NCBI GenBank assembly: GCA_050300015.1
Contig: JBNKWZ010000019.1
Coordinates: 1-18,855, forward strand
DNA from: CAYZQH01 sp050300015
GTDB taxonomy: Bacteria > Pseudomonadota > Gammaproteobacteria > Pseudomonadales > Cellvibrionaceae
Direction of reading: 5' to 3'
DNA length: 18,855 nucleotides
Made by a program: the position numbers and the translations under genes. Below, one piece after another: positions 1 through 8,869 of this stretch; position 1 is the stretch's first letter; every line of letters starts with the position of its first letter. The notes beneath the pieces are model-generated. The model was not told where the DNA came from. It ran no database searches and saw only the letters and a list, made by a program, of their open reading frames with translations.

Positions 1-51
1 GCGACCTCCGGCGTGACAGGCCGGCATTCTAACCAGCTGAACTACCGGTCC
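1..51 (-). tRNA. tRNA-Asp (GUC), 3' part missing at window edge
   Basis: On the minus strand the gene begins with acceptor strand GGACCGG at 51-45, then TA, the D arm and an anticodon arm with GTC at 17-15. Only 51 nt are present. The T arm and the 3' acceptor strand lie beyond the window. It sits 8 nt downstream of tRNA-Val, so the two are very probably co-transcribed from the tRNA-Val promoter. The same 51 nt recur at 18805-18855 in opposite orientation. A GUC anticodon decodes Asp codons GAU/GAC. Confidence 0.93.
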
Positions 52-59
52 GCGAATGA

Positions 60-135
60 TGGTGGGTGGTACAGGGGTCGAACCTGTGACCTACGCCTTG
101 TAAGGGCGCCGCTCTACCAACTGAGCTAACCACCC
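60..135 (-). tRNA. tRNA-Val (UAC)
   Basis: A complete 76-nt cloverleaf on the minus strand: acceptor GGGTGGT pairs with ACCACCC, followed by discriminator A and an encoded CCA. The anticodon loop CTTACAA carries TAC at 102-100, reading GUA and, when U34 is modified, other GUN codons. The T arm is ACAGG-TTCGACC-CCTGT. It is identical to the copy at 18721-18796. tRNA-Val(UAC) is a known substrate of the CmoA/CmoB pathway, whose genes lie in this window. Confidence 0.97.
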
Positions 136-147
136 AGAGAGCGGCGT

Positions 148-175
148 ATTGTAATGATATTGTTATGCGCGTCAA
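148..175 (-). promoter_or_regulatory. Promoter of the left tRNA-Val/tRNA-Asp operon
   Basis: Read on the minus strand: -35 TTGACG (175-170), a 16-bp spacer, -10 TACAAT (153-148), then a GC-rich discriminator ACGCCGC just before the tRNA leader. A GC-rich discriminator is typical of stable-RNA promoters under growth-rate or stringent control. That regulation is inferred. The promoter occupies the region upstream of ccmH and argues against any ccmH start before about position 200. Confidence 0.75.
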
Positions 176-222
176 TACTCTGGGTGAAATTTTGTTACAA
201 ATGGTTCATGTTGGATTTCCGC

Positions 223-231
223 TGTTATAAT
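223..231 (+). promoter_or_regulatory. Extended -10 promoter candidate for ccmH-ccmI
   Basis: TGTTATAAT is a TGn extension joined to a perfect TATAAT hexamer. No good -35 lies 16-18 bp upstream, which an extended -10 can tolerate. Predicted initiation near 238 gives a leader of about 27 nt to the ATG at 265. It is divergent from the tRNA-Val promoter at 148-175. Confidence 0.45.
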
Positions 232-264
232 CAGGCCTTTATGCCAATAGAACGCCGAGTACCT

Positions 265-762
265 ATGCCAAAAGTCCTTCTCGTCCTGTTTTTAAGCTTA
301 ACCTTTGCTTGTGAGGCACGTGCTTCCATTGATGTGTACGAATTTTCCTCAGACGAGTATCGCGAGCGATATCAGCAATTTTTGGAAGAGCTACGTTGCC
401 CAAAGTGTAAGAATAATAACTTGGCGGGGACGAACTCTAAGATTGCGGTGGACCTGCGTCGGCAGTTACACACCATGTTGGAGCAAGGGCAGAGTGATGA
501 AGAAATCATCGATTTTATGGTGATGAGTTATGGTGATTTTGTCCTCTATCGACCTCGGGTTCAGCCGAGCACATTGGCGCTTTGGTTGGCGCCGGGCGTA
601 TTCCTTGGGCTGGGTGGTCTTATTATTGGTGGTATTATTTTGCGGCGTCGCAAAGCACTCGCCAGTGAAAAGGTTGGGTTATCAGAGGCCGAGCAACACG
701 CGTTGGAACGTTTGCTGAAAAAAGGGGACCAAGCTTCTTCTTCAACAGATTCAAACTCATAA
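265..762 (+). CDS. ccmH: Cytochrome c-type biogenesis protein CcmH
   Basis: CcmH is the periplasmic, membrane-anchored thiol-disulfide protein of the cytochrome c maturation (System I) pathway. It reduces the CXXC of apocytochrome c before heme ligation. From ATG 265 the protein has 165 residues: a signal peptide (1-20, ending ACEARA), the conserved block LRCPKCKNNNL with redox cysteines C45 and C48, the family stretch YGDFVLYRP (about 79-87), one transmembrane helix near 107-126 and a short charged tail. The frame stays open back to 154, but that part overlaps the tRNA promoter and would bury the signal peptide. ATG 241 is a possible alternative start. ccmI follows after 16 nt. The upstream ccm genes are absent; a divergent tRNA gene sits there instead. 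Confidence 0.93.
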   Translation: MPKVLLVLFLSLTFACEARASIDVYEFSSDEYRERYQQFLEELRCPKCKNNNLAGTNSKIAVDLRRQLHTMLEQGQSDEEIIDFMVMSYGDFVLYRPRVQPSTLALWLAPGVFLGLGGLIIGGIILRRRKALASEKVGLSEAEQHALERLLKKGDQASSSTDSNS

Positions 763-778
763 TAAAAAGGCGGTCACC

Positions 779-2026
779 GTGTATTGGCAAATAATCTTAT
801 TGTTGTGTGGTCTGGCAGCATTGTTTGTGCTGTGGCCTCTCGTGCAATTGCCATTTCTGCATAAGAGCTGGCAGCGACGCGCCAGTCAAGATGAAACTCA
901 AGTAACGCTCTACTACGAACATTTGGCTGATTTAGACAAATCGCTTGCTGTAGGAGACATTGACGCCGCGCAGTACGATGCCCTTAAAGTGGAGCTGCAA
1001 AAGGCGTTGGTAGAAGATGAAGTGGCCACTACGGATACGGTGTTGTCTCGCAGTGGAAAAACCGTGGTTCTGGTTGCGGCGCTAGTGGTGCCCATGCTGG
1101 GCGTGTTGGCCTACTTGGAGCTGGGTGGGAAGCCCGATTGGGAGATTTACCAAACACTACAAGCCTTGCCAAAAGCGGAGTCGAGGGAGGACTACGAGGC
1201 GAAACTGAGAGTTTTGGTACTGGAGGCGCAAGCGCGCTTAACCCATACGCCAGACAATTTTGCTTTGCGTAACTTATTGGCGCAAAGCTCCATGGCGCTT
1301 CAGGACTACGACGAGGCGGTCGTCAATTATCGAGCCATTTTAGATGAATTCCCCGAGTCCCCGAGAATCATCGCGAACTTGGCGCAGGCGTTGTTCTACC
1401 GAGCGGGAAATACCGTTACACCAGAGGTGCGAGATTACACTCAAAAGGCTCTGGCGCTTGCACCCATGTTGCCAGAAATGCTGGGTTTGGCGGGGATTGA
1501 TGCTAAAAATCAAGGGGATTATCGTGCTGCTATCGCCTATTGGCGGCGGGCAGTGAGCCAGCTTGCGCCGAATTCTCCTGAAGCCAAGGGTTATTTAAAT
1601 GGTATTCAAAAGGCTGAGGCGGCATTGTTGGCAGCGGGTGAAAGCCTGGATGAGCCTGAAGTGGCCGACACGAATGCTGCGGCGCCCGGCTTTACGGTTG
1701 AGGTAAGCCTTGGAGATAAGGTACAAGTCGACCCCGCTACCACCGTATTTGTTTACGCACGCGCTTGGCAAGGTCCCAAAGTCCCGCTGGCGATTCAACG
1801 GTTGACTGTGGCAGATTTACCCAAATCCATTCGGTTGGATGAATCCATGGCGATGGCACCGGGTATGACAATCAGCGCATTTGATCAGTTAGAGCTTGTG
1901 GCACGGGTGTCCTTGAGTGGGACGCCTGCGCCGAAAAGTGGCGACTGGCAAGCCAGTATGGGTCCCATCACACTGACTGAGATCACAGCGCCTGTGCCCC
2001 TGACCATTAACGAATTCGTGCCTTAG
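779..2026 (+). CDS. ccmI: Cytochrome c biogenesis factor CcmI (TPR apocytochrome chaperone)
   Basis: CcmI is the inner-membrane part of the heme-lyase complex. It binds the C-terminal helix of apocytochrome c and passes it to CcmF/CcmH. The 415-residue product starts at GTG. It has transmembrane helix 1 (about 3-25), a cytoplasmic loop with the family pattern of an LYYEHLADLD-type helix, and helix 2 (about 95-113). A periplasmic TPR region (about 150-285) follows, then the C-terminal CcmI domain (about 300-400) that is usual in fused, Pseudomonas-type CcmI. The ribosome binding site is weak (AAGG within AAAAAGGCGG). It follows ccmH by 16 nt and is probably co-transcribed and perhaps coupled. 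smc begins 57 nt later with no terminator visible, so read-through is likely. Confidence 0.92.
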   Translation: MYWQIILLLCGLAALFVLWPLVQLPFLHKSWQRRASQDETQVTLYYEHLADLDKSLAVGDIDAAQYDALKVELQKALVEDEVATTDTVLSRSGKTVVLVAALVVPMLGVLAYLELGGKPDWEIYQTLQALPKAESREDYEAKLRVLVLEAQARLTHTPDNFALRNLLAQSSMALQDYDEAVVNYRAILDEFPESPRIIANLAQALFYRAGNTVTPEVRDYTQKALALAPMLPEMLGLAGIDAKNQGDYRAAIAYWRRAVSQLAPNSPEAKGYLNGIQKAEAALLAAGESLDEPEVADTNAAAPGFTVEVSLGDKVQVDPATTVFVYARAWQGPKVPLAIQRLTVADLPKSIRLDESMAMAPGMTISAFDQLELVARVSLSGTPAPKSGDWQASMGPITLTEITAPVPLTINEFVP

Positions 2027-2083
2027 TGCGTGGGCGCCTCAAGATAACGACAACAAAAATACTGAATTAAGCGACCAAACATT

Positions 2084-5000
2084 ATGCGATTGAAGTGCAT
2101 TAAGCTTGCCGGCTTTAAATCGTTTGTCGATCCAACCACTGTGAATTTTCCGAGCAATTTAAGCGCAGTAGTGGGCCCAAACGGATGTGGAAAATCCAAT
2201 ATTATCGATGCTGTGCGCTGGGTGATGGGGGAGTCGTCGGCTAAAAACCTGCGTGGCGAGGCCATGACCGACGTCATTTTTAATGGCTCCAACACACGCA
2301 AACCCGTTGGGCAAGCGTCTATTGAGCTCGTATTTGACAACACCGATGGCAAAATCGTTGGTGAATATGCCAATTATAATGAGATATCCGTTCGCCGTAA
2401 GGTGACTCGGGATGGTCAAAATATATACTACCTCAACGGGGCAAAGTGTCGTCGTCGCGATATTACCGACATCTTTCTCGGCACCGGATTAGGGCCACGC
2501 AGTTACGCGATCATTGAGCAGGGCATGATCTCTCGCCTGATTGAGGCAAAGCCCGAAGAGCTGCGCGTTTACATTGAGGAGGCAGCCGGGATCTCGAAAT
2601 ATAAAGAGCGACGCCGTGATACTGAAAATCGCATGCGCCGCACCCACGAAAATCTGGAGCGGCTGACCGATATCCGGGATGAGCTAGAGCGCCAGTTGGG
2701 TCGTCTAGAACGCCAAGCTCAATCAGCCGAAAAATACAAAGAATACAAGGCAGTAGAGCGAGATCTTAAAGCAAAGCTTCAAGCGTTACGCTACCGTTCG
2801 TTGAAGGAGCAATCCGAGCAAAAACACGTAACCATTCGCGATTTGGAATTAAAAGTGGAAGCGTTGGTGACTGAGCAAGTCCACCATGACTCCACCATAG
2901 AAATTCAGCGTACAAAAGGTACAGAGCTGGGGGATAACTTCAATGAGGTTCAAGGACGGTTTTACGCCATAGGAACCGATATAGCACGGATTGAACAAAC
3001 CATAGCGCATACCCAAGAGCGCGAGCGCCAATTGCGGGCAGATCTTGAACAAACCTTGCGCGATTGCAGCGCTGCAGAGGAACACCTTCAGCAAGATCAA
3101 ATCAAGTCCGAAAGCTGGCAGGCCGAGCTTCTGGAAATGGAACCTGAAATGGAGCTGTTGACGGAAACCGAGGAGGGCTCAAATACCTCTTTGGTTGAAG
3201 CGGAAGAGGCCATGCAAACCTGGCAGCAGGAATGGGACAGCTTCAACATAAAAGCCGCAGCGCCTCGTCAAGACGCAGAAGTACAGCAGTCTCGCATACA
3301 ACATCTAGAGCAGGTCCAGCAGCGTTTGCTGGAGCGAATTCGCAAACTCGATGCAGAAAAGCAAACGTTGGTGGTTGGCGAGTCGGAAGAAGAAATTCAA
3401 TTGCTTGAGGAAACTCTGGCTGAATGCGAGATGCGCTTTGAAGACAAGCGTGCGGAAGTCGAATCCATCAGTGATCAGGTGCGAACCCTAAAAGAAACGG
3501 AAAAGCAGCAAAATTCCGAGCTGGACACGTTAAAAAGTCAACTGCAACAAGATAAAGGTCGATTTGCGTCGCTGGAAGCGTTGCAGCAGGCGGCTCTGGG
3601 GCAAAGCGACAGTGCGCGAGCGCAATGGCTGGATAGCACCGGGCTCACCCAGGCCGCGCCCATGGCGGAAAAACTTTCGGTGGAAGCGGGTTGGGATGCG
3701 GCGGTTGAAACGGTACTCGGCCAATCACTACAAGCCGTGTGTGTTGAGGCAAGCTTTGATGCCATTGCCAGTAAACTGACAGAGTTGACCAAGGGTGAAA
3801 TGACTTTGGTGGACCTAAGTGCGAGTGCGAACGCCCAAAGCCATTCGGCTGATGAGCTTGCGAGTAAGGTCACGGCTGGCATTGACCTTAGCCCTTGGTT
3901 AGGGGGGGTGCAATGCTGTGAGACTTTAGCTGAGGCATTGGCGCGTCGTACTAATCTGAGTGCCGGTGAGTCTATTATTACGCGCGATGGTGTGTGGTTA
4001 GGTCCCAACTGGATTCGTGTGAGCAAGGATAAAGACGCCAGTTCAGGGGTTTTGGCTCGGCAACAGGAACTGGAGGCACTGGGTGAGCACATTGAAAGCC
4101 TTGCTCAACGTATAGATGAGCTTGCCGCTGCGCTCGAGCAGAGCCGAGCGCAGTTAGTTGAGTCGGAGCAAAACCGCGACGATTTACGTGCGAATATCGA
4201 TGCACTGGTGCGAGAGCAGAGCGACACACGCTCGCGCCTGGCAGGTTTAACCGCCAAAGTAGAACAGGCTTTGGAAGGTCGAAAACGTGCCGATCGCGAA
4301 ATCGAAGAAGCCAAAGAGCAAATGAATTTGGAGGCCGAAAATTTGGCTGAGGCGCGTACTCGCTTGCAGACGGCCATTGATGGCATGGAGCAGGATACCG
4401 CGACGCGTGAGGCCCTGTTAACCCAGCGCGACAGTATTCGTGAAAAGCTGGATACTGCCCGACAAAAAGCGCGTCACGATAAAGACCGGGCACACGAGCT
4501 TGCCATGCGCTATCAGTCGGTGAAAACCCAGTTAAGCGCAGTGAACCAGGGTTTGAGCCGCTTGCAAGAGCAAATGACGCGGCTTACTGAGCGCCGAGCC
4601 ACGTTAGAGGAGGGACTGCAAAACAGCCTAGAGCCGGTTGAATCTTATAAGGAAGAATTGGAAGCCAATTTATCCAAGCGTATCTCCATTGAGGAAGAAC
4701 TTTTACAAGCGCGCAGAGCCGTGGAAGAGGTGGAGAACATCATCCGCGAATCGGAGAAACAGCGCGTTTCGGTGGAGCAAAACCTGCAAGGGGTGCGCAC
4801 CCAGCTGGAAGCCGCTCGGATGGACGCGCAGTCACTGGATGTTCAGGCTCAAGGCCTAAAAGAACAGCTCATTGAAGAAGACTTTGAAGTGGACAGTGTA
4901 TTGGCCACGCTTGAACCCGATCTGGATCTCAAGGTGCTTGGCCAAGAATTGGATGAAGTGACGCGTCGAATCGAGCGCCTTGGGGCCATTAACCTGGCTG

Positions 5001-5593
5001 CGATTGATGAATATAAAACCGAGTCTGAACGTAAAAATTACTTAGATGAACAAAATGCAGATCTGGAGGAAGCGCTCGAAACACTTGAAAACGCGATTCG
5101 CAAAATTGATCGCGAAACGCGCACGCGTTTCAAAGAAACCTTTGACCAAGTGAACAATGGCGTCCAGGAATTGTTCCCCAAAGTCTTTGGCGGTGGGCAT
5201 GCTTATTTGGAATTGACCGGGGAGGATCTGTTGGATACAGGTATCGCTATTATGGCGCGCCCGCCTGGTAAAAAGAACAGTACTATCCATTTGTTGTCCG
5301 GTGGCGAGAAGGCCTTAACGGCCATCGCTTTGGTTTTTTCAATTTTTCGGTTGAACCCGGCACCGTTTTGTATGCTGGACGAAGTAGACGCACCATTGGA
5401 CGATGCCAACGTTGGGCGCTATGCTCGAATGGTGGAAGAGATGTCTAGCCAAGTGCAGTTTATCTATATCACACATAATAAGATTGCTATGGAAATGGCA
5501 CATCAACTACTGGGGGTAACAATGCACGAGCCTGGTGTTTCACGTATTGTTACGGTTGACGTAGAAGAGGCTGCTGAATTAGCAGCGAGTTGA
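2084..5593 (+). CDS. smc: Chromosome partition protein Smc
   Basis: Smc is the SMC ATPase that compacts and resolves sister chromosomes, normally with ScpA and ScpB, which are not in this window. The 1169-residue protein has the full SMC plan. The N-terminal ATPase half has Walker A GPNGCGKS at 31-38. A long coiled coil runs from about 165 to 505, with the hinge at about 510-665, and a second coiled coil at about 665-1000. The C-terminal half carries signature LSGGEKA (about 1070) and Walker B FCMLDEVDAPLDD (about 1094-1106). The start MRLKCIKLAGFKSF is the standard Smc beginning. The ribosome binding site is poor. zipA follows after 13 nt. smc-zipA-ligA is a conserved order in Pseudomonas-like gammaproteobacteria. 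Confidence 0.97.
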   Translation: MRLKCIKLAGFKSFVDPTTVNFPSNLSAVVGPNGCGKSNIIDAVRWVMGESSAKNLRGEAMTDVIFNGSNTRKPVGQASIELVFDNTDGKIVGEYANYNEISVRRKVTRDGQNIYYLNGAKCRRRDITDIFLGTGLGPRSYAIIEQGMISRLIEAKPEELRVYIEEAAGISKYKERRRDTENRMRRTHENLERLTDIRDELERQLGRLERQAQSAEKYKEYKAVERDLKAKLQALRYRSLKEQSEQKHVTIRDLELKVEALVTEQVHHDSTIEIQRTKGTELGDNFNEVQGRFYAIGTDIARIEQTIAHTQERERQLRADLEQTLRDCSAAEEHLQQDQIKSESWQAELLEMEPEMELLTETEEGSNTSLVEAEEAMQTWQQEWDSFNIKAAAPRQDAEVQQSRIQHLEQVQQRLLERIRKLDAEKQTLVVGESEEEIQLLEETLAECEMRFEDKRAEVESISDQVRTLKETEKQQNSELDTLKSQLQQDKGRFASLEALQQAALGQSDSARAQWLDSTGLTQAAPMAEKLSVEAGWDAAVETVLGQSLQAVCVEASFDAIASKLTELTKGEMTLVDLSASANAQSHSADELASKVTAGIDLSPWLGGVQCCETLAEALARRTNLSAGESIITRDGVWLGPNWIRVSKDKDASSGVLARQQELEALGEHIESLAQRIDELAAALEQSRAQLVESEQNRDDLRANIDALVREQSDTRSRLAGLTAKVEQALEGRKRADREIEEAKEQMNLEAENLAEARTRLQTAIDGMEQDTATREALLTQRDSIREKLDTARQKARHDKDRAHELAMRYQSVKTQLSAVNQGLSRLQEQMTRLTERRATLEEGLQNSLEPVESYKEELEANLSKRISIEEELLQARRAVEEVENIIRESEKQRVSVEQNLQGVRTQLEAARMDAQSLDVQAQGLKEQLIEEDFEVDSVLATLEPDLDLKVLGQELDEVTRRIERLGAINLAAIDEYKTESERKNYLDEQNADLEEALETLENAIRKIDRETRTRFKETFDQVNNGVQELFPKVFGGGHAYLELTGEDLLDTGIAIMARPPGKKNSTIHLLSGGEKALTAIALVFSIFRLNPAPFCMLDEVDAPLDDANVGRYARMVEEMSSQVQFIYITHNKIAMEMAHQLLGVTMHEPGVSRIVTVDVEEAAELAAS

Positions 5594-5606
5594 GGACCCT
5601 ATTGGC

Positions 5607-6767
5607 ATGCGAGAATGGTTAACTATCATCATTGTGGTATTAATTATTGGCATCCTGGTGGATGGTTTTCGACGTATGCGAGCGCACCGTCGTGAAACCT
5701 TGCGCTTGTCTAAAAACATGTCGGATGGCGACCCGCTTCTGGATGAAGACCTTACCGGGAGCGAATTTCCGAGCGGCGGCGCTCGTGTGGCAGGTTACCG
5801 TGAAGTCACCGATTTGGAAAATGTTCATCAGCATTTGAAGGACAATTACGTGGCCTCTAAGCAAACTCGTGGTGCGCCCAAGCGACCACCCGAGCAGGCC
5901 GCGCTTAATCTGGATTCGCCTGTGCCGTTGATGCATCAGAGTCAGGACGAAAGCGATTCTGAGCAAGACCAAAACATGCCTTTTATGACCTCCCATGAGC
6001 CTGCGCTGGGTAATTTGGACGACCTAGATGAAGAGTCCACGCCTTTGCCATTTGGGAAAACAGCTGAGGAAATACCCGATGCCTCAGAGGGTACTGATGT
6101 CGAACACAAATTGCCCCTAGAGGAAGAGTTCGTACCCGTATCCAAACAAACGGCACCGCCAGCAACGCAGTTTGAGGTGGATGCGGAGCTAGAGTTTGAA
6201 GACGAGCTTTCGAAGCCACGCGCCACTCGACGCGATAGCTCCGTGGGCGACTCCGTGCCGCACGCACCTGCGCAATCTCGCGCTCAACAAGGTAAAAAGC
6301 CACAACCTGTATCAGAATCCACCCCGCCCGCCATGCCCGATGAAGTGTTGGTGATGAATATCATGGCAAAGAGAGGCGAGGTGTTTTTGGGCGATACCCT
6401 TTTACAAACCTTGTTAGATAATGGTTTGAGGTTTGGCGATATGGACATTTTTCATCGCCACGAAAGTGCCACTGGGAGTGGGCCGGTATTGTTTAGCTTA
6501 GCGAATATGGTCAAGCCCGGTACTTTTGACCTAGAAGCCATGGAGTCATTTGAGACGCCTGGCATCAGCTTATTCTTAACGCTGCCCATCAAAACAGACA
6601 GCCTAGAAGCCTACAATTTAATGGCGACGACAGCACAAGCCATGGCGAAAACTTTGGGTGGGGAGTTAAAAGATGAGAATCGCAGTGTCATGACATTACA
6701 AACCATTGAGCACGAGCGTCAGCGCGTGATTGAGTACGAAAGAAAGCGTCGTTTGGCAAAGGCCTAG
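5607..6767 (+). CDS. zipA: Cell division protein ZipA
   Basis: ZipA anchors the FtsZ ring to the inner membrane early in septation. The 386-residue product has the expected plan: an N-terminal transmembrane helix (about 4-20, WLTIIIVVLIIGILV), a basic patch (RRMRAHRR), and a long acidic and proline-rich flexible linker (about 35-245). The globular C-terminal domain (about 245-375) binds the FtsZ tail. GAGG overlaps the smc stop region about 10 nt before the ATG and can serve as the ribosome binding site. Its position between smc and ligA agrees with the assignment. The C-terminus ends in a basic helix (YERKRRLAKA). Confidence 0.94.
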   Translation: MREWLTIIIVVLIIGILVDGFRRMRAHRRETLRLSKNMSDGDPLLDEDLTGSEFPSGGARVAGYREVTDLENVHQHLKDNYVASKQTRGAPKRPPEQAALNLDSPVPLMHQSQDESDSEQDQNMPFMTSHEPALGNLDDLDEESTPLPFGKTAEEIPDASEGTDVEHKLPLEEEFVPVSKQTAPPATQFEVDAELEFEDELSKPRATRRDSSVGDSVPHAPAQSRAQQGKKPQPVSESTPPAMPDEVLVMNIMAKRGEVFLGDTLLQTLLDNGLRFGDMDIFHRHESATGSGPVLFSLANMVKPGTFDLEAMESFETPGISLFLTLPIKTDSLEAYNLMATTAQAMAKTLGGELKDENRSVMTLQTIEHERQRVIEYERKRRLAKA

Positions 6768-6838
6768 CCGACTCCAAGCCCGCTGTGCTCCGCTGCAAGT
6801 CCAGCAATGCATGCCCCTCACTGAAAGAAGTTGTCAGA

Positions 6839-8869
6839 ATGATCTCCGCAAACCTTTCGAGAAGTGAAGACCGCGAGCGCTACGAAGCGCTTAAAACGGA
6901 TCTCCACCACCACAACCATTTGTACTACGTTCTTGATGCGCCGCAACTGCCTGATGCTGAATATGATCGGATGATGCAAGCGCTTCTTAAACTGGAATCA
7001 GACAATCCCGGGTGGGTAACACCCGATTCACCCAGTCAGCGCGTGGGAGGGCAAGCCCTTGAGGCCTTTACGTCGGTTACTCACTTATCGCCCATGTTGT
7101 CGCTGGACAATGTTTTTGACGAAGAAGGTTTAAAAGCCTTTGATAAACGCGTGAAGGAACGCTTAAAGCATGATGGCGACATTGAGTATGTCTGCGAACC
7201 CAAATACGATGGTATTGCGGTAAGCCTACTGTATGAAAACGGGCTGCTGACTCGCGCGGCAACACGAGGTGATGGCGAAACCGGTGAGGACATCACTGCG
7301 AACGTACGTACCATTCCCTCGGTGCCTCTTAAGCTTAAAGGGGGCGTCGCGCCCGTACTTGAAGTGCGAGGCGAGGTGTTCATGCCCAAAGCTGGTTTTG
7401 CAAAGTTGAATGAAACGGCCCGAAGTGAGGGTACCAAAGGTTTCGTCAATCCTCGTAACGCAGCGGCCGGCAGTTTACGCCAACTGGACCCCAAAATTAC
7501 GGCCAAACGCCCGCTAAAAATGTGCGCCTACAGTGTTGCCGTGATAGAGGGCGATGCCTTGGCACACTCCCATATAAAGACGCTAGAAGCCATACAAACG
7601 TTGGGTTTTTATGTGAGCCCAGAGGTGGCTTGTGTGAAAAACATCGATGGCTGTTTGGCGTTTTATCAGGCTCTTGCAAGAAAGCGAAACGAATTGCCCT
7701 ATGACATTGATGGCGTGGTATTCAAGGTCAATCGCTTTGAATTACAAAATCAGCTGGGTTTCGTGGCCAAGGCTCCTCGATGGGCCATAGCGCACAAGTT
7801 TCCTGCACAAGAGGAAATGACACACTTAAATGCGGTGGAATTCCAAGTGGGGCGCACGGGCACTATTACGCCGGTGGCGCGCTTAGAGCCTGTTTTTGTT
7901 GGTGGTGTGACAGTCAGCAATGCGACTTTGCATAATCGAGATGAGATTCGCCGATTGGAGGTTATGGTGGGAGATACGGTGGTGGTTCGCCGTGCTGGTG
8001 ATGTGATTCCTCAAGTGGTATCTGTGGTGACGGATCAACGCCCTGAAAATGCCACACCTATTGAATTTCCTGATGTTTGCCCCGTATGTGGTTCGCCCGT
8101 TGCGATAGTGGAAGGTGAGGCGGCCATTCGCTGCACCGGCGGATTGGTGTGCGAAGCTCAACGTAAGGAGGCCATTAAACACTTTGCCAGTCGCAAGGCC
8201 ATGGACATCGATGGCCTGGGTGATAAATTGGTAGAGGCATTGGTGGACCAGGGTTTGGTCACGGGTTTAGAGGATATTTATACGCTCACGCTTGAGCCCG
8301 TGGCGGGACTAGAACGTATGGGGAACAAGTCCGCACAAAACTTACTGGACGCGATTGAAGCCAGTAAGCAAACCACACTGCCGAAATTTTTATTTGCATT
8401 GGGTATTCGCGATGTGGGCCAAACCACGGCCCACACTCTGGTGAACCACTTAGGCCAGTTGTCATCTATCGCTACGGCCGATGAAGAAACCCTATTGGCG
8501 GTACCTGATGTGGGGCCGGTGGTGGCTGAACGCATTCAGGATTTTTTTAGCAACCCACAAAATCAATCAGTGATAGAGGCGTTGATCAATCACGGAGTGC
8601 ATTGGCCGGATGTAACCCCTAAAAACGAGAAAGATCAACCCTTAGGCGGCCAAGTGTGGGTGTTGACGGGGACGCTCGACAGTATGAGCCGAGACGAAGC
8701 CAAGGGCATGCTGCAAGCTCAGGGCGCGAAAGTGACGGGGTCTGTTTCGGCCAAAACGGACGTTTTGTTGGCGGGCCCTGGGGCGGGCTCAAAACTTCGA
8801 AAAGCCCAGGAGCTCGGCATACGTGTTGTAAACGAATTGGAATTTTTAACATTGGTAGGTAAGGCTTAA
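6839..8869 (+). CDS. ligA: NAD-dependent DNA ligase LigA
   Basis: LigA seals nicks in duplex DNA using NAD+ and is essential for Okazaki-fragment joining and repair. From ATG 6839 the protein has 676 residues, normal for the family. The Ia/adenylation region contains the AMP-accepting lysine K122 in EPKYDG, where most homologues have KLDG, then ATRGDG and GEDIT. An OB fold follows, then a four-cysteine zinc finger (C414, C417, C432, C438), helix-hairpin-helix repeats (about 450-590) and a C-terminal BRCT domain (about 598-676). The frame is open back to 6785, but MISANLSRSE with an upstream GAAAGAAG fits better. The stop overlaps the next start as TAATG. Confidence 0.96.
   Translation: MISANLSRSEDRERYEALKTDLHHHNHLYYVLDAPQLPDAEYDRMMQALLKLESDNPGWVTPDSPSQRVGGQALEAFTSVTHLSPMLSLDNVFDEEGLKAFDKRVKERLKHDGDIEYVCEPKYDGIAVSLLYENGLLTRAATRGDGETGEDITANVRTIPSVPLKLKGGVAPVLEVRGEVFMPKAGFAKLNETARSEGTKGFVNPRNAAAGSLRQLDPKITAKRPLKMCAYSVAVIEGDALAHSHIKTLEAIQTLGFYVSPEVACVKNIDGCLAFYQALARKRNELPYDIDGVVFKVNRFELQNQLGFVAKAPRWAIAHKFPAQEEMTHLNAVEFQVGRTGTITPVARLEPVFVGGVTVSNATLHNRDEIRRLEVMVGDTVVVRRAGDVIPQVVSVVTDQRPENATPIEFPDVCPVCGSPVAIVEGEAAIRCTGGLVCEAQRKEAIKHFASRKAMDIDGLGDKLVEALVDQGLVTGLEDIYTLTLEPVAGLERMGNKSAQNLLDAIEASKQTTLPKFLFALGIRDVGQTTAHTLVNHLGQLSSIATADEETLLAVPDVGPVVAERIQDFFSNPQNQSVIEALINHGVHWPDVTPKNEKDQPLGGQVWVLTGTLDSMSRDEAKGMLQAQGAKVTGSVSAKTDVLLAGPGAGSKLRKAQELGIRVVNELEFLTLVGKA

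Larger units (their letters stand above)
1..141. repeat. Left arm of a terminal inverted repeat (tRNA-Val/tRNA-Asp)
   Basis: Base by base, 1-141 is the exact reverse complement of 18715-18855. It covers partial tRNA-Asp, the 8-nt spacer, the whole tRNA-Val and 6 nt of 5' leader. Identity stops at base 142, where the two promoters differ. The repeat may continue outward beyond the window. Confidence 0.97.

Noticed and set aside
154..264. N-terminal extension of ccmH to the first in-frame ATG at 154
   Set aside because: It overlaps the divergent tRNA-Val promoter and would place about 37 residues before a clear signal peptide; ATG 265 gives the normal CcmH length.
3538..4092. Long minus-strand open frame inside smc (184 codons)
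   Set aside because: It lies opposite the smc hinge region, is serine- and alanine-rich as reverse frames of coding DNA often are, and has no start signals.
6785..6838. Upstream start of ligA giving 18 extra residues
   Set aside because: The start is GTG with no ribosome binding site, and the extra residues are unlike LigA; ATG 6839 has GAAAGAAG upstream and fits the family start.
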